Assembly: GCA_030684395.1 (NCBI GenBank) | Contig: JAUXTT010000026.1 | Coordinates: 62,001 to 126,000 of the forward strand | Source of the DNA: Bacteroidota bacterium | Lineage (GTDB): Bacteria; Bacteroidota; Bacteroidia; B-17B0; Aurantibacillaceae | Reading direction: 5' to 3' | Length of the DNA: 64,000 nt | Shown here: one piece after another, positions 48,951-58,431 of the stretch | How the letters are laid out: every line of letters begins with the position of its first letter | Numbering within the stretch: position 1 is the stretch's first letter | Made by a program: the position numbers and the translations under genes | Notes under the pieces: model-generated | Told to the model about the DNA's origin: nothing | The model's input: only the letters and a program-made list of their open reading frames with translations | The model's database searches: none

Positions 48951-50195
48951 ATGAGTAAAAATCTGTTGCTATTTGGCATTTTCCTTTGTTGTTTTTTTAT
49001 TGCGCCTGCACAGTACATGTGGCAAATAAATAAAGACAGCGTTATCACCTGGTATTATCAGGATGGCGATGAATTTAACGATACGAAATTAGACATGGAC
49101 AAATGGGACAACGGCTTTCCCTGGGGACGAACCGTTATGTCGCAGGATCTTTATTTTACAAGCGGTGAAGATTTAGAAGAAAGCAATGGAACATTAAAAT
49201 TTGCTCTTAACAAACGTGATTACAAGGTGAAACTTACACGCTGGGATGTTGATTCAGCTTATTTAAAAAAGAGTAAAATTGTTTTAGATAACGATACTTT
49301 TCCTTTCAAATATACAGCCGGTCTTATTTGGTCGAAGCAAAAATACAAATACGGTTACTTTGAAATGCGATTTAAATGTCCGAAAAATGGAAAAGGTATG
49401 TGGCCGGCCTTTTGGATGTTCGGCGGAAACAAAAATGATGAGATAGATTTTTTTGAAATAAAATGTGAAAAAAATAATTACGTGCATGTAGATGTTCATT
49501 GCCCTGACGGTTGTCGTAACTATATTGAAGGACCGGGTTTTCATAAGGCATGGGGAGGATGGATAAAAACCAAAGACTATTTTGATAATGGCTACAATAC
49601 CATTGCTGGTGAATGGCAAAATGGTTATGTAAAATGGTACCTGAACGGAAAAGGTATTGCTTATTTTAAAGGAAGCTTCGAAACTGCCATGAGTGTAATA
49701 GCTAATATGTCCGTAGCAAAAGACGGAGGGCCATTCGATCCGGGTCCTGATGAATCAACCGTTTATCCCGGTATAATGGATGTGGACTATATCAGAATAT
49801 GGACAAAAGATAATCAGTTACAAAAACGTGTTCCTGTTACTTTTGAAGAAAAACCTTCTGCAAAAAGTGCTTCTTCCGAATTGAAAGGAAATAAATCATC
49901 CATGAAAAAAAAGAAGCGTTTGTTGTATGGCAAGAAAACCAAGTATAAAAACGAAGGGGTTTTCGTATCACTATTGCGCAACACCAAAACAAGCTACCTG
50001 CTTACCATGCAGGGGAATGAAACAACGCCGGTTTCTATAGAAATAAAAGACACAACGGGGAAAATTATTTTTAGTGAAAGTAAATACACAGAAGAGTTTT
50101 TACAAATAAACATGGCCGACTTAGCTGCCGGTAATTATACATTTGTGGTAAAGTACAACGATAAGATCATTCAACAGGAAATTAATTATAAATAA
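48951..50195 (+). CDS. Secreted GH16 beta-glucanase-like glycoside hydrolase
   Basis: A 414-residue secreted enzyme. Signal peptide (GIFLCCFFIAPAQ). About 35-285 is a GH16 jellyroll: WYYQDGDEFNDTKLDMDKWDNG, GYFEMRFKCPKNGKGMWPAFWMFG, and the catalytic ExDxxE as EIDFFE (Glu164 nucleophile, Asp166, Glu169 acid/base). DYIRIW closes the fold. A linker (SASSELKGNKSSMKKKKR) precedes a C-terminal beta domain (IEIKDTTGKIIF ... NYTFVVKYNDKIIQQEI) that resembles a type A sorting domain without the PNP motif. Laminarinase, lichenase and agarase members share the fold, so substrate specificity is open. Confidence 0.88.
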   Translation: MSKNLLLFGIFLCCFFIAPAQYMWQINKDSVITWYYQDGDEFNDTKLDMDKWDNGFPWGRTVMSQDLYFTSGEDLEESNGTLKFALNKRDYKVKLTRWDVDSAYLKKSKIVLDNDTFPFKYTAGLIWSKQKYKYGYFEMRFKCPKNGKGMWPAFWMFGGNKNDEIDFFEIKCEKNNYVHVDVHCPDGCRNYIEGPGFHKAWGGWIKTKDYFDNGYNTIAGEWQNGYVKWYLNGKGIAYFKGSFETAMSVIANMSVAKDGGPFDPGPDESTVYPGIMDVDYIRIWTKDNQLQKRVPVTFEEKPSAKSASSELKGNKSSMKKKKRLLYGKKTKYKNEGVFVSLLRNTKTSYLLTMQGNETTPVSIEIKDTTGKIIFSESKYTEEFLQINMADLAAGNYTFVVKYNDKIIQQEINYK

Positions 50196-50219
50196 GGTGT
50201 TGCGTTTTATATTAAAAAC

Positions 50220-51710
50220 TTAAGGAGAAAGCTCAAATACCTTGATACTTCCTCTTTCTATAACAAGTCCTTTCAGGTGACTCTGCACAAAAGGCTTGGC
50301 TTCCAGTTCCCTTGAGTCGGAGACCAAATATTTTGCGCCCATATTACAATAGGCAACAAATACTTCTTCTTTTATAGTATTATCAGTAAAGCTCCAACAT
50401 TTTCTATGAAGATAGTATGGCCAAATATGAGTTGACCGATCGTTCCCTGCTATGCAAAAAGCGTCATCAGGAATACTGTTGCGAAATTCAGTTTTAAAAC
50501 TATAGAGGTCTTTATTAAATCCCGGGCTCTTCGTGTTCCACCGATCATTAATTCTAAGAAAAGCGGTTATCGGCAAAATAATCAGGCAGAAACCGGCAAA
50601 CCCTTTAACAAAACCCGATTGCTTCTTCATTAATACATTGAACCCAAAGCCTACAAGAATAAAAAGCAAAGGCAAAAAAGGGAACAAATAGTAATCATGA
50701 ACAGTTCCTATCATATTCATCTCAAAAATAAAATAGGCAATAACAGCCATGCCCAATGAGGCCAGATACATTCCCCTTTCAGTCTTATATAATTTAAAGC
50801 GAAACACAACTATCAATCCCGTTATAAAAAAGATCAGGCTTCCATAATTGAGAAGTAATTCGGGCAATGTAGAAACCAGATTGGCCTGCAAAATATTCAA
50901 CATTTCCATAATGCCGGTATTTTCTGTTCCCATAAAACCAGTCAGAATCCCATTTCCTTTCCATCCTGAAATCACCCATAGATACCAGCATCCCGCGGGA
51001 AAAAGAAAGATAAACATGCACACACTTTTTTTAATAACAGCTACCGGTTGTTTTTTTAAATGACGAATAAAATAAATCAGCCAGGGAACCGCATAAATTA
51101 CAAAAGGTAATTTACTTAAAACAGCCAGGGATAGAAATAAAAAAGAGAGCAGCATTTTAGCTATAGTTTCCTTGTTGATATAACTGAAGAAATAATACAA
51201 AGACCATATTCCCGTGCATAAAGCCAGATTATCAGGTAATGGATTAACTATATAATAATAAAACACCGGGGAGAAACAAAATGCCCAGGCACCGGCTAGA
51301 TTAATAATAGAGTTGTTGAACAAGCTTTTGAGTAATTTATACATTCCAACTACACTAAAAATTCCGATCAAAAAAGTTAAAACCCTACTGATGATAATGT
51401 GATTACCAAACAATTTATAAAAACAAGCAAAGATCCATTGCATCAATGGAAATTCATAACGCAACAAAAAATCCGGGTGATGAAGACTATATGACTTTGT
51501 ATTTAAAATATTAAAGTCGTTGAATGCAAAATTCTCAATGTTGATCTGGGTTTGGCTTTGCCTCCAAACATGCACCCCCACAAGGTCCCTGTTAAACACA
51601 TGCAGATGCATAAGTGCGCTTAATATGATTACGCACACGAAAAACAGCATAGGGTTTTTTCTGAAGCTATTTGTTACTGCAAGATAAAATCGCTGCATAT
51701 ATAAATTCAT
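50220..51710 (-). CDS. GT-C (ArnT/PMT-like) membrane glycosyltransferase
   Basis: A 496-residue integral membrane protein with about ten hydrophobic segments. After the first helix comes a periplasmic loop with HVWRQSQTQINIENFA, the pattern of the DUF-type GT39/ArnT-like family in Bacteroidota (WRQxqT with acidic partner). It would transfer a sugar from a polyprenyl phosphate donor in the periplasm. The last ~90 residues form a soluble domain (DDAFCIAGNDRSTHIWPYYLHRKCWS). No donor-synthesis gene is adjacent. Start at 51710 or the ATG four codons later. Confidence 0.8.
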   Translation of the reverse strand: MNLYMQRFYLAVTNSFRKNPMLFFVCVIILSALMHLHVFNRDLVGVHVWRQSQTQINIENFAFNDFNILNTKSYSLHHPDFLLRYEFPLMQWIFACFYKLFGNHIIISRVLTFLIGIFSVVGMYKLLKSLFNNSIINLAGAWAFCFSPVFYYYIVNPLPDNLALCTGIWSLYYFFSYINKETIAKMLLSFLFLSLAVLSKLPFVIYAVPWLIYFIRHLKKQPVAVIKKSVCMFIFLFPAGCWYLWVISGWKGNGILTGFMGTENTGIMEMLNILQANLVSTLPELLLNYGSLIFFITGLIVVFRFKLYKTERGMYLASLGMAVIAYFIFEMNMIGTVHDYYLFPFLPLLFILVGFGFNVLMKKQSGFVKGFAGFCLIILPITAFLRINDRWNTKSPGFNKDLYSFKTEFRNSIPDDAFCIAGNDRSTHIWPYYLHRKCWSFTDNTIKEEVFVAYCNMGAKYLVSDSRELEAKPFVQSHLKGLVIERGSIKVFELSP

Positions 51711-51792
51711 TCAAAGATTGTATTTCTCCTGCCCGGTGGTTTGATTTTAAAAAATAAAAGTACGGAAAATAATTTTCGTTTAAGTGCAGAAT

Positions 51793-52608
51793 CTAAAACA
51801 AGCTTATTTGAGTTGCTTTCTTTGAAACATTGATGGTGAGGTCCGGACGGATCTCATAAACATCACTTTCTTTATAACGCGAAGCAACAATCACTTCTGT
51901 TTGTCCTGCATGTTTCGAAAAAAGTTCGCGTGCCAGAATTGGGCAATTATTGTCTTTTGATAAATGCGATAAAAACACATGGCTCATAAGATCAGATTTA
52001 TGCTTTTTAAACAATTCCAGCGATTGAGCGTTCGATAAGTGCCCGTGATCCGCACTGATTCGTCTTTTCAAATAAAAAGGGTATGCTCCCTTCTGCAACA
52101 TTTCCTCATCGTAATTAGCTTCCAAAAAAGCTGCGTGGCAACGGGAAAAATAATCGCGCACATGTTCGCACACTGAACCAATATCAGTTAGCACCCCAAT
52201 CGTGGTTTCATTTCCTTCTACAATAAAACTGTATGGATCTGCAGCATCGTGACGCTTAGGGAAAGGTGTTACAGAAAGCTTACCTATTTCAATTGGCTGA
52301 TGAGCTCCGAATCTATATGTCAACGCCCGCTCCAACTGCAGTTTGCTATTGGAATAAGTTCTATCGTTTATATAAACAGGAATATTGTATTTTTTGGATG
52401 TTACTCTTACTCCACTGATGTGATCGCTATGTTCGTGTGAAATAAAAATGGCTTTTACCTTTTCCAGATTCAACCCCACGCGTTCCATTCGTTTTTCGAG
52501 TTCGCGGCAAGAAATACCAACATCAACCAATACTGCTTCGTCGCTATTGCCCACGTAATAACAATTTCCATTGCTGCCTGAGTTTAGGGATGCTGTGAAG
52601 AGTGACAT
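51793..52608 (-). CDS. MBL-fold metallohydrolase (WalJ/YycJ type)
   Basis: A 271-residue cytoplasmic metallo-beta-lactamase-fold protein. The metal motif ISHEHSDHISG (His58, His60, Asp62, His63) is complete, and LTDIGSV, FLEANYDEEML, DHGHLSN and VFLSHLSKDNN match the WalJ/YycJ family, thought to act as DNA exonucleases or in repair (family knowledge). Starts at 52608; independent of its neighbours. Confidence 0.88.
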   Translation of the reverse strand: MSLFTASLNSGSNGNCYYVGNSDEAVLVDVGISCRELEKRMERVGLNLEKVKAIFISHEHSDHISGVRVTSKKYNIPVYINDRTYSNSKLQLERALTYRFGAHQPIEIGKLSVTPFPKRHDAADPYSFIVEGNETTIGVLTDIGSVCEHVRDYFSRCHAAFLEANYDEEMLQKGAYPFYLKRRISADHGHLSNAQSLELFKKHKSDLMSHVFLSHLSKDNNCPILARELFSKHAGQTEVIVASRYKESDVYEIRPDLTINVSKKATQISLF

Positions 52609-52635
52609 TACAGCGTAAATTTACACTAAAATCCC

Positions 52636-54666
52636 TTAATCTTTAGCATAAAGAAAATCAACCAGTTCCTGTGAGATTTCTATATCAGTTTGTTTTTTCA
52701 CAGAGAGGCTCCTGATACCTGTTTTGAAGTAGGGCCTCGTTACATTAAAATTAAAATAATAGGCGGTGTAATCATTCCTCATTTCCTTTAGATCCAGGGC
52801 TTCCTCATAATCATAAGATACATTTGCAAAGCACATGGCTCCATAATCATTGGTTTTAAACCATGTATAAAACTCGGGCGCATAAATAAAAATGTTCTTT
52901 GTATATTTATGTGTCAATCCAATTTCATCAATGCTCTCTTTAGATGAAACTCTTTTTTTACGAAAGAGTTGCTTTTCTTCATTATTATATAAAGAAATCA
53001 TTTGCTTCTCTAATTTTTGATAATGATATAGGTCGCGGGGCTTTATTCCTAAAAATTCGTTTACAAACACCAGCTTTACCTTTGAAGTATCATCTGCGAG
53101 TATTGGGGCCACTTCTTTGTTAAGTTTTCTTTTTGCTTTTATCTGATAATAATTTGATCCGTACCAAAAATTGTCTTCTGCGTTTATCCCCGAATTATCA
53201 TATATAAAAAGCATCTTGTTTCCTGTTAATGTTGGCTTTTTGCTTTGCAATATTGCAGTAGCAAATTCAGTGTTCATTCCCCCATTCCCTTTTATATATT
53301 CATCCGTGTAGAAGATAAAATTGTCTTCGTCTTTTTTCGCATAATAGTATAAGCCCAGAGAAAAGTTTGCTTCATTAAACCCAAGAGTTTTTGCTTTATC
53401 GCAAAAATAGACCATTGCTTCGTCGTAAGTATTAAATGGCTTTGCAGGGTCCGCAAGCAGTGGGTGATTACTCAATTCATTTTCCTGTAGGGAATCAAGA
53501 AAAAGCAGTTCCGGTTTTTTTAGAATACTAGAATTATACTCTACAAATTCTTTATCAGAATACTCATCTGCTAAAAAACCCTTTTTCCCAAGTTCAGGAT
53601 CAACGTACTCCAGGCGTCTTATACATTCGATAATATAGTAAAGGTTTTTCAGGTTCTTTCCATTGTATAAATAATCAACGAACGACCTTCTCAGGCATTC
53701 TTTATAATCCGCGTTTTCGAACAGAATTCTTTTACATTCTTCTTGTGCAAATTTCCTGATCTTGTGAAACAATACAGAATCAACAATATAATTACGTCCG
53801 GGTTTGTATACTTTTGCTGCATAGTACTGCGCCATCTTAACTCTGTTTTCATTCAGGGGATGCGAAGAATACGTTTTCAGATAGTCTTTTACTTTTCTCA
53901 TACTTCCTTCGCCAAATGCAGAAAGGGAAGTATGTATGCTTCTTTTCATATCGTAATCATAAATATTGAATTCTCCTTTCACCGCATTCAGATTATAACC
54001 TGCAATTGCCATCTTTACATAAGAAAAAGTATCCGCGGTTATTTCATAATTTCTGGAGAAAAAATTCCTAACTGAGGTTCTATCGAACCAGGTTTGCGGA
54101 TTATTGTTTTTATACTGTGTAAAATCAACGTACTTATTGTAACCGTGATCATATACGGCATGCCCGGTTTCATGCCCGATTATGCAAGCCAGTGCCGCTT
54201 CATCTCTCATAGACGCAAGCAGCCCTATATTAATAAACAAAAACCCGTTATCATTGGCCCGTGCGTTTATAGAAGGGTCTCTTGCCACAAAAAGTTGCAT
54301 GTGGTACTTTTCCCGATACTGAACAGGAATTAATGTGTCGTATATTTTTTTCAAATAATCTTCCGCCTGAATCCAATCCAAATACGCTTCGTTCTGATCA
54401 AAAGACTGTTGCAAACCATAAATAGTACTCATTCGGAAAGCGGCTGATTCCTTTTCATTAAGTCCATGCAACGGTTTTTTGTTAAGTTTTTCAAAAGCTT
54501 CTTCAGCATGAAAATTATAAAACTGGGGAAATTTTTCGGGAAACTGGTATGCGCTTTTTTGAGCAAATGATGTTTTAAAAAAACTTAACAACAGAAATAG
54601 AGTTATAAAACACTTATCTGCCACAATCCTGTTTAACGTCTTTTGACGCTCCAATATAAATAACAT
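52636..54666 (-). CDS. M48-family exported metalloprotease
   Basis: A 676-residue protein with a hydrophobic export signal (CFITLFLLLSFFKTSFAQ) and a Zn protease domain of the M48 type at about 110-300: HETGH (His165, Glu166, His169) in AALACIIGHETGHAVYDHG and the downstream Glu208 in NYEITADTFSYVKMA as third ligand. SSHPLNENRV typical of M48 follows near 290. The C-terminal half (about 330-676) has no clear assignment and includes TPR-like helices. It probably degrades or processes envelope proteins. The start is at 54666; a GTG at residue 15 is an alternative. Confidence 0.83.
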   Translation of the reverse strand: MLFILERQKTLNRIVADKCFITLFLLLSFFKTSFAQKSAYQFPEKFPQFYNFHAEEAFEKLNKKPLHGLNEKESAAFRMSTIYGLQQSFDQNEAYLDWIQAEDYLKKIYDTLIPVQYREKYHMQLFVARDPSINARANDNGFLFINIGLLASMRDEAALACIIGHETGHAVYDHGYNKYVDFTQYKNNNPQTWFDRTSVRNFFSRNYEITADTFSYVKMAIAGYNLNAVKGEFNIYDYDMKRSIHTSLSAFGEGSMRKVKDYLKTYSSHPLNENRVKMAQYYAAKVYKPGRNYIVDSVLFHKIRKFAQEECKRILFENADYKECLRRSFVDYLYNGKNLKNLYYIIECIRRLEYVDPELGKKGFLADEYSDKEFVEYNSSILKKPELLFLDSLQENELSNHPLLADPAKPFNTYDEAMVYFCDKAKTLGFNEANFSLGLYYYAKKDEDNFIFYTDEYIKGNGGMNTEFATAILQSKKPTLTGNKMLFIYDNSGINAEDNFWYGSNYYQIKAKRKLNKEVAPILADDTSKVKLVFVNEFLGIKPRDLYHYQKLEKQMISLYNNEEKQLFRKKRVSSKESIDEIGLTHKYTKNIFIYAPEFYTWFKTNDYGAMCFANVSYDYEEALDLKEMRNDYTAYYFNFNVTRPYFKTGIRSLSVKKQTDIEISQELVDFLYAKD

Positions 54667-54711
54667 ATGAGAATTTGGTTTTAAGGCGGTTCTGCTCTAC
54701 CAAGAACATAG

Positions 54712-54719
54712 CAAATTTA
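54712..54719 (-). promoter_or_regulatory. -7 promoter element of the M48 protease gene
   Basis: Minus-strand TAAATTTG, exact match, 46 bp upstream of the start. Confidence 0.45.
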
Positions 54720-54814
54720 CACTATTGTTTCAAAAAAGCAGAGCAATTTATTACACTGTCCCAAAATTACTGCTACTCTCTATCTTAAAACAATCTGCTA
54801 AAAACCAACAGGTC

Positions 54815-55588
54815 TTATCCTTTATACTTCATCTTACCCCTAACTAAATCTACAAAGCCGTGAAATACCAACTTAAAAGGATTATAGCTTACAAAACCAT
54901 CTGTTGTTCCATAAATGGGTTTTTCAGTCTCGGGTTCATAGGTCTTAAAAATTCTATCCCATATCATTAAAACACCTCCAAAATTTTTGTCGAGATATAT
55001 TTTATTGGAGCCGTGATGCACACGATGTGCTGATGGTGTGTCAATTATTCCTTCCAGTTTGCCTAACTTATTTATTACTTCGGTATGCAATAAAAACTGG
55101 TACAAAAGATTAAAGGCATAGCTTAAAACAATTACTTGCGGGTCTATTCCTAAAATAGCCAAAGGCATAAAGAAGAAAGGTCCGATAATAGCGCTGAACC
55201 AATTTAAACGATAAGATGTGGTTAAGTTCATGTGTTGCCCGGAATGGTGAATTACATGAAATGCCCAAAGTGGTTTCCAAACATGTGAAGCCCTGTGAAA
55301 CCAGTAATAAATAAAATCAACCAACACAAATGCTAATACATAAACCCAGGGCTTATCAGGGAAATCGATAGTGGCAAACTTGTGAGCAAACCCCATTACG
55401 CTTACCTGATAGCCCGCAAAAAGAAATTTGGTCAACACAAACCCGGCTATGATACTCAAATTAGCTAGCGATTCTTTAAGCGAATAAACCTTTTTGTTTT
55501 CTACAATACTCCAGGTGATTTCTGCAGCTATAAGAATAACTATTATGGTTAATGCCCAGGGTTTATATTGACCAAACACAAATTCCAT
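54815..55588 (-). CDS. Sterol desaturase / fatty acid hydroxylase family membrane enzyme (second copy)
   Basis: A 257-residue di-iron membrane oxygenase with the histidine motifs WFHRASHVWKPLWAFHVIHHSGQH, HTEVINKLG and HRVHHGSN. It shares the family with the 13474 product but is clearly diverged in sequence (LNWFSAIIGPFFFMPLAILGIDP here). The start lies 2 bp after the stop of the PKD gene, so the two are transcribed as one unit. Substrate unknown; a lipid modification at the membrane is expected. Confidence 0.87.
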   Translation of the reverse strand: MEFVFGQYKPWALTIIVILIAAEITWSIVENKKVYSLKESLANLSIIAGFVLTKFLFAGYQVSVMGFAHKFATIDFPDKPWVYVLAFVLVDFIYYWFHRASHVWKPLWAFHVIHHSGQHMNLTTSYRLNWFSAIIGPFFFMPLAILGIDPQVIVLSYAFNLLYQFLLHTEVINKLGKLEGIIDTPSAHRVHHGSNKIYLDKNFGGVLMIWDRIFKTYEPETEKPIYGTTDGFVSYNPFKLVFHGFVDLVRGKMKYKG

Positions 55589-55590
55589 GT

Positions 55591-57198
55591 TTATTTAGTT
55601 ATGATAATTTTTTTGCTAACTACAACTGAATCGTCCCTTATATATAAATAATATACACCGGATGATAAAGCGGATGTATCCAAACGCAGCTTTCCATTTA
55701 CACAATTATTTTCCCGGATTACTTTTTTTCCCAATGCATTAAAAATGGTTACACTGAATTCGTTATTTTTTGATTGATAATAAACTGTTAATTCATCAGT
55801 TGCAGGAACAGGATAAATCTCCAGTTGATTTTCGGATGATATTGTTTTGATTGATACTGAGAGAGGGTTTACAATTAATGTTACATCCAATGTATCCGTT
55901 GAAATGCTGTTTCCGGCAATCATCCGCACCATATAAGTTCCTGCAACAGCATAAGCGTGCGTAGGATTATCCTGAGAAGAAATATTTGAGGAACCGCTTC
56001 CGGGATCCCCGAAGTTCCATGCGCTTACCGTGTAATGGGTACTTGTGTTGGTAAAACTAACGGTATCTCCTTCGTAAATTGTAACAGGTGAATAGGTGAA
56101 ACCTGCAGTAGGAGGAATTGTATCTCGTACGTTTATAGGAAGTACTATAGTGTCGGACAGTGGGCCGTTGTGTGCAATCAGCTTAACGTTATATATTCCC
56201 GGATTTACAAACTGGTGTTCGGGATTATTGGAGGCAGATGTGTTATTTACACCGCTGGAAGGGTCACCAAACTCCCATGCATAGGTGGTTGCATCGGTAC
56301 TTAGATTCTGGAATAATACCGTGTCTCCCATAAAAGGGCTTACCGGATAATAAACAAAAAGCGCTGCCGGTTGAAAGTATTGTTTATTGTCAATGTATTC
56401 CACCTGATTGGTTACATAATTATTGCCAACTTTTATTTGAGTAACAGTAAGAACAGGGTAACCTTTTGAGGGGTCCAGCCATTTTAACTCGCGTGTATAA
56501 ATAGTATCCTGAACAGGCTGCAACGTATCAACAGCTATCGAGTCGATTTGGGTACTATATGATTCAAGTTTTAATACATTCGCAAAACTACCGTAAGGAG
56601 TTGTAACACTTCCCCAACCGGTTATTTTGTTTACTCTTTTAATAGATGATTCTCTGTAATATAGTGTTGAAATACTTGTTGTAAATGAAGCCTGACTCGA
56701 ATCTATATTACCATAGTTAAGTGGAAACTTATATATTACATCTGCACTGGTGTATACGTTTTTTACGTTGAATGCCGTTGACCCTACACTTATTTTATAC
56801 GAAGAAGCGCGCTGTTCCAAAGCAAGCGAGTTTTTGAGGTAATAATCATTGGGATCACTGTACTGCAAATTCCCTATCATGATCGTCCTCCCATCTGTTG
56901 ACGATGTATTTACATTAGAGGCGTTATATAAATATGGCCACTGCGCAAAAGAGAATCCGGTTTGGTTTGGTGCCCGCCACTCTAGTACCCGCTGACCATT
57001 GCCAATAAGCATCGAATAATCCCAAAACACATTTGCACCTGTTGTATCAAAATTTTGAGCACCTAACTGGGAGCTTGTAAGATAAAGCGTATCCCCGTTT
57101 GCTGAAAGATCAGTTGAGTTGTAAGTACTTTGAGCTTTTGAAAGTTGAACTGACAATATTATTGTTAGTCCGCTAAGAATTTGTATGTGTTTTCTCAT
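55591..57198 (-). CDS. T9SS-secreted PKD-domain protein
   Basis: A 535-residue secreted protein. Signal peptide LTIILSVQLSKAQ. The first ~270 residues are a beta-rich region that I cannot name. Two PKD domains follow: LFVYYPVSPFMGDTVLFQNLSTDATTYAWEFGDPSSG with the closing GIYNVKLIAHNG, and FTYSPVTIYEGDTVSFTNTS with GTYMVRMIAGNS. The C-terminus is a type A sorting domain (LEIYPVPATDELTVYYQS ... GVYYLYIRDDSVVVSKKIIITK) with PVP in place of PNP. Probably an adhesin. Divergent from the LytS/LytTR pair and co-transcribed with the hydroxylase. Confidence 0.87.
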   Translation of the reverse strand: MRKHIQILSGLTIILSVQLSKAQSTYNSTDLSANGDTLYLTSSQLGAQNFDTTGANVFWDYSMLIGNGQRVLEWRAPNQTGFSFAQWPYLYNASNVNTSSTDGRTIMIGNLQYSDPNDYYLKNSLALEQRASSYKISVGSTAFNVKNVYTSADVIYKFPLNYGNIDSSQASFTTSISTLYYRESSIKRVNKITGWGSVTTPYGSFANVLKLESYSTQIDSIAVDTLQPVQDTIYTRELKWLDPSKGYPVLTVTQIKVGNNYVTNQVEYIDNKQYFQPAALFVYYPVSPFMGDTVLFQNLSTDATTYAWEFGDPSSGVNNTSASNNPEHQFVNPGIYNVKLIAHNGPLSDTIVLPINVRDTIPPTAGFTYSPVTIYEGDTVSFTNTSTHYTVSAWNFGDPGSGSSNISSQDNPTHAYAVAGTYMVRMIAGNSISTDTLDVTLIVNPLSVSIKTISSENQLEIYPVPATDELTVYYQSKNNEFSVTIFNALGKKVIRENNCVNGKLRLDTSALSSGVYYLYIRDDSVVVSKKIIITK

Positions 57199-57254
57199 AT
57201 CCTTGATTTTATTTCTTTGATCAAATTTGCTTACTATTCTTGTTATTAAAAAAA

Positions 57255-57301
57255 TTATTCAACGGAACGCTACCTTTATTCAACGAATGGGGCTATTCGT
57301 T
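57255..57301. promoter_or_regulatory. Candidate LytTR binding site: direct repeats with 21-bp period
   Basis: TTATTCAACGGA (57255-57266) and TTATTCAACGAA (57276-57287) are 12-mers differing at one base, 21 bp apart. On the minus strand they read TCCGTTGAA and TTCGTTGAA, close to the LytTR half-site with the characteristic two-turn spacing. AACGAAT/ATTCGTT also forms an inverted repeat (57282-57301). Located between the divergent PKD gene and LytS/LytTR operon. Confidence 0.55.
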
Positions 57302-57381
57302 TTAAATGCATTTTGTTGAAGAAAGCTCACGTTTCATTGAAATTTAAGCAGTAAAGGTTTTGTTTTTTCTATCTTAGTTGC

Positions 57382-58431
57382 ATGAAAACGGTGTTGAAGA
57401 ATCAAGTTGGTTTTATTCCCTCAAAAACAGTATTGGTTTTATTGCATTTGGCGTTTTGGATCTTATTCTTTGGGATTATTTTGGTTATTTTTTCGGGCTT
57501 CCTCAAGCCTAATGTTGCTTTTACAAGGTCATTTTTTCTCACCCTTTTTTTGGTTGTTGTTTATTACATCAACACCCTTCTCCTCATTAATATTTTATTT
57601 GAACGCAAAAAATATTGGTTGTACGGAGTTTCGATTGTTTTATTTAGTTTGATGGTAATAAAGTTAAAATTCCAAATGGATTTTGTTTGGTTCGAAAAGG
57701 AGAGTGGTTTTTTAAAAGTAGCCGGAACAAGAGCGTCTCATGTTGTTGCTTCCTTCCCAATTATATTTGACCTTATTTTCAGCACTTTATTACAGCTTCT
57801 CTTAAATCGTTACAACCGAATGCAGGTATACAGGGCGAGGTTAACAGAACTAACAACTGCTCAGCTAAATTTACTAAAGGGTCAGATTAACCCACATTTT
57901 TTATTCAATAACCTTAATAATATTTACAGCCTTGTTATAAGGAAAGATGATAAAGCTCCTGAAATCATCCTTATGCTTTCAGATCTATTGAGGTATGTTA
58001 TATATAAGGGAAGTGCTCAAAAAGTTTCTCTGACAGAGGAAACTGAACAGCTAAAAAATCTCATAGCATTGAATAGGTTAAAAGACAATGAGAATACAAA
58101 CATCACATTTAGTACCGGTGACTTAAACAAACATGGATTTATAGAACCAATGATATTGATTCCTCTGGTCGAAAACTGTTTTAAACATTGGGATGGTGCT
58201 TATAATAAAAATGGTTTTATTCGTATAGAAATGTCGTCGAATGAAAAATGGTTTTGTTTTGTTACCGAAAACTCTGTTTCAGAAACTCCGAAAGAAAGGG
58301 TTGAAGGTGAAGGGGGCCTGGGACTTGAAAATATTAAAAATCGTTTGGAACTGGTTTACGGAGATAAGGTTGCATTTAATATCAGTAAAGAAGCTACAAT
58401 GTTCAAGGTTAAATTGATAATAGAATGGTAA
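57382..58431 (+). CDS. LytS-type sensor histidine kinase
   Basis: A 349-residue kinase with four membrane segments at about 17-140 and a His_kinase domain with the phospho-His in GQINPHFLFNNLNNIYSLV (His172). The ATPase part follows: EPMILIPLVENCFKHWD (N box) and GGLGLENIKNRLELVYG (G box). LytTR regulator partner starts within its last 7 bp, so the pair is translationally coupled. The signal is unknown. Confidence 0.93.
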   Translation: MKTVLKNQVGFIPSKTVLVLLHLAFWILFFGIILVIFSGFLKPNVAFTRSFFLTLFLVVVYYINTLLLINILFERKKYWLYGVSIVLFSLMVIKLKFQMDFVWFEKESGFLKVAGTRASHVVASFPIIFDLIFSTLLQLLLNRYNRMQVYRARLTELTTAQLNLLKGQINPHFLFNNLNNIYSLVIRKDDKAPEIILMLSDLLRYVIYKGSAQKVSLTEETEQLKNLIALNRLKDNENTNITFSTGDLNKHGFIEPMILIPLVENCFKHWDGAYNKNGFIRIEMSSNEKWFCFVTENSVSETPKERVEGEGGLGLENIKNRLELVYGDKVAFNISKEATMFKVKLIIEW

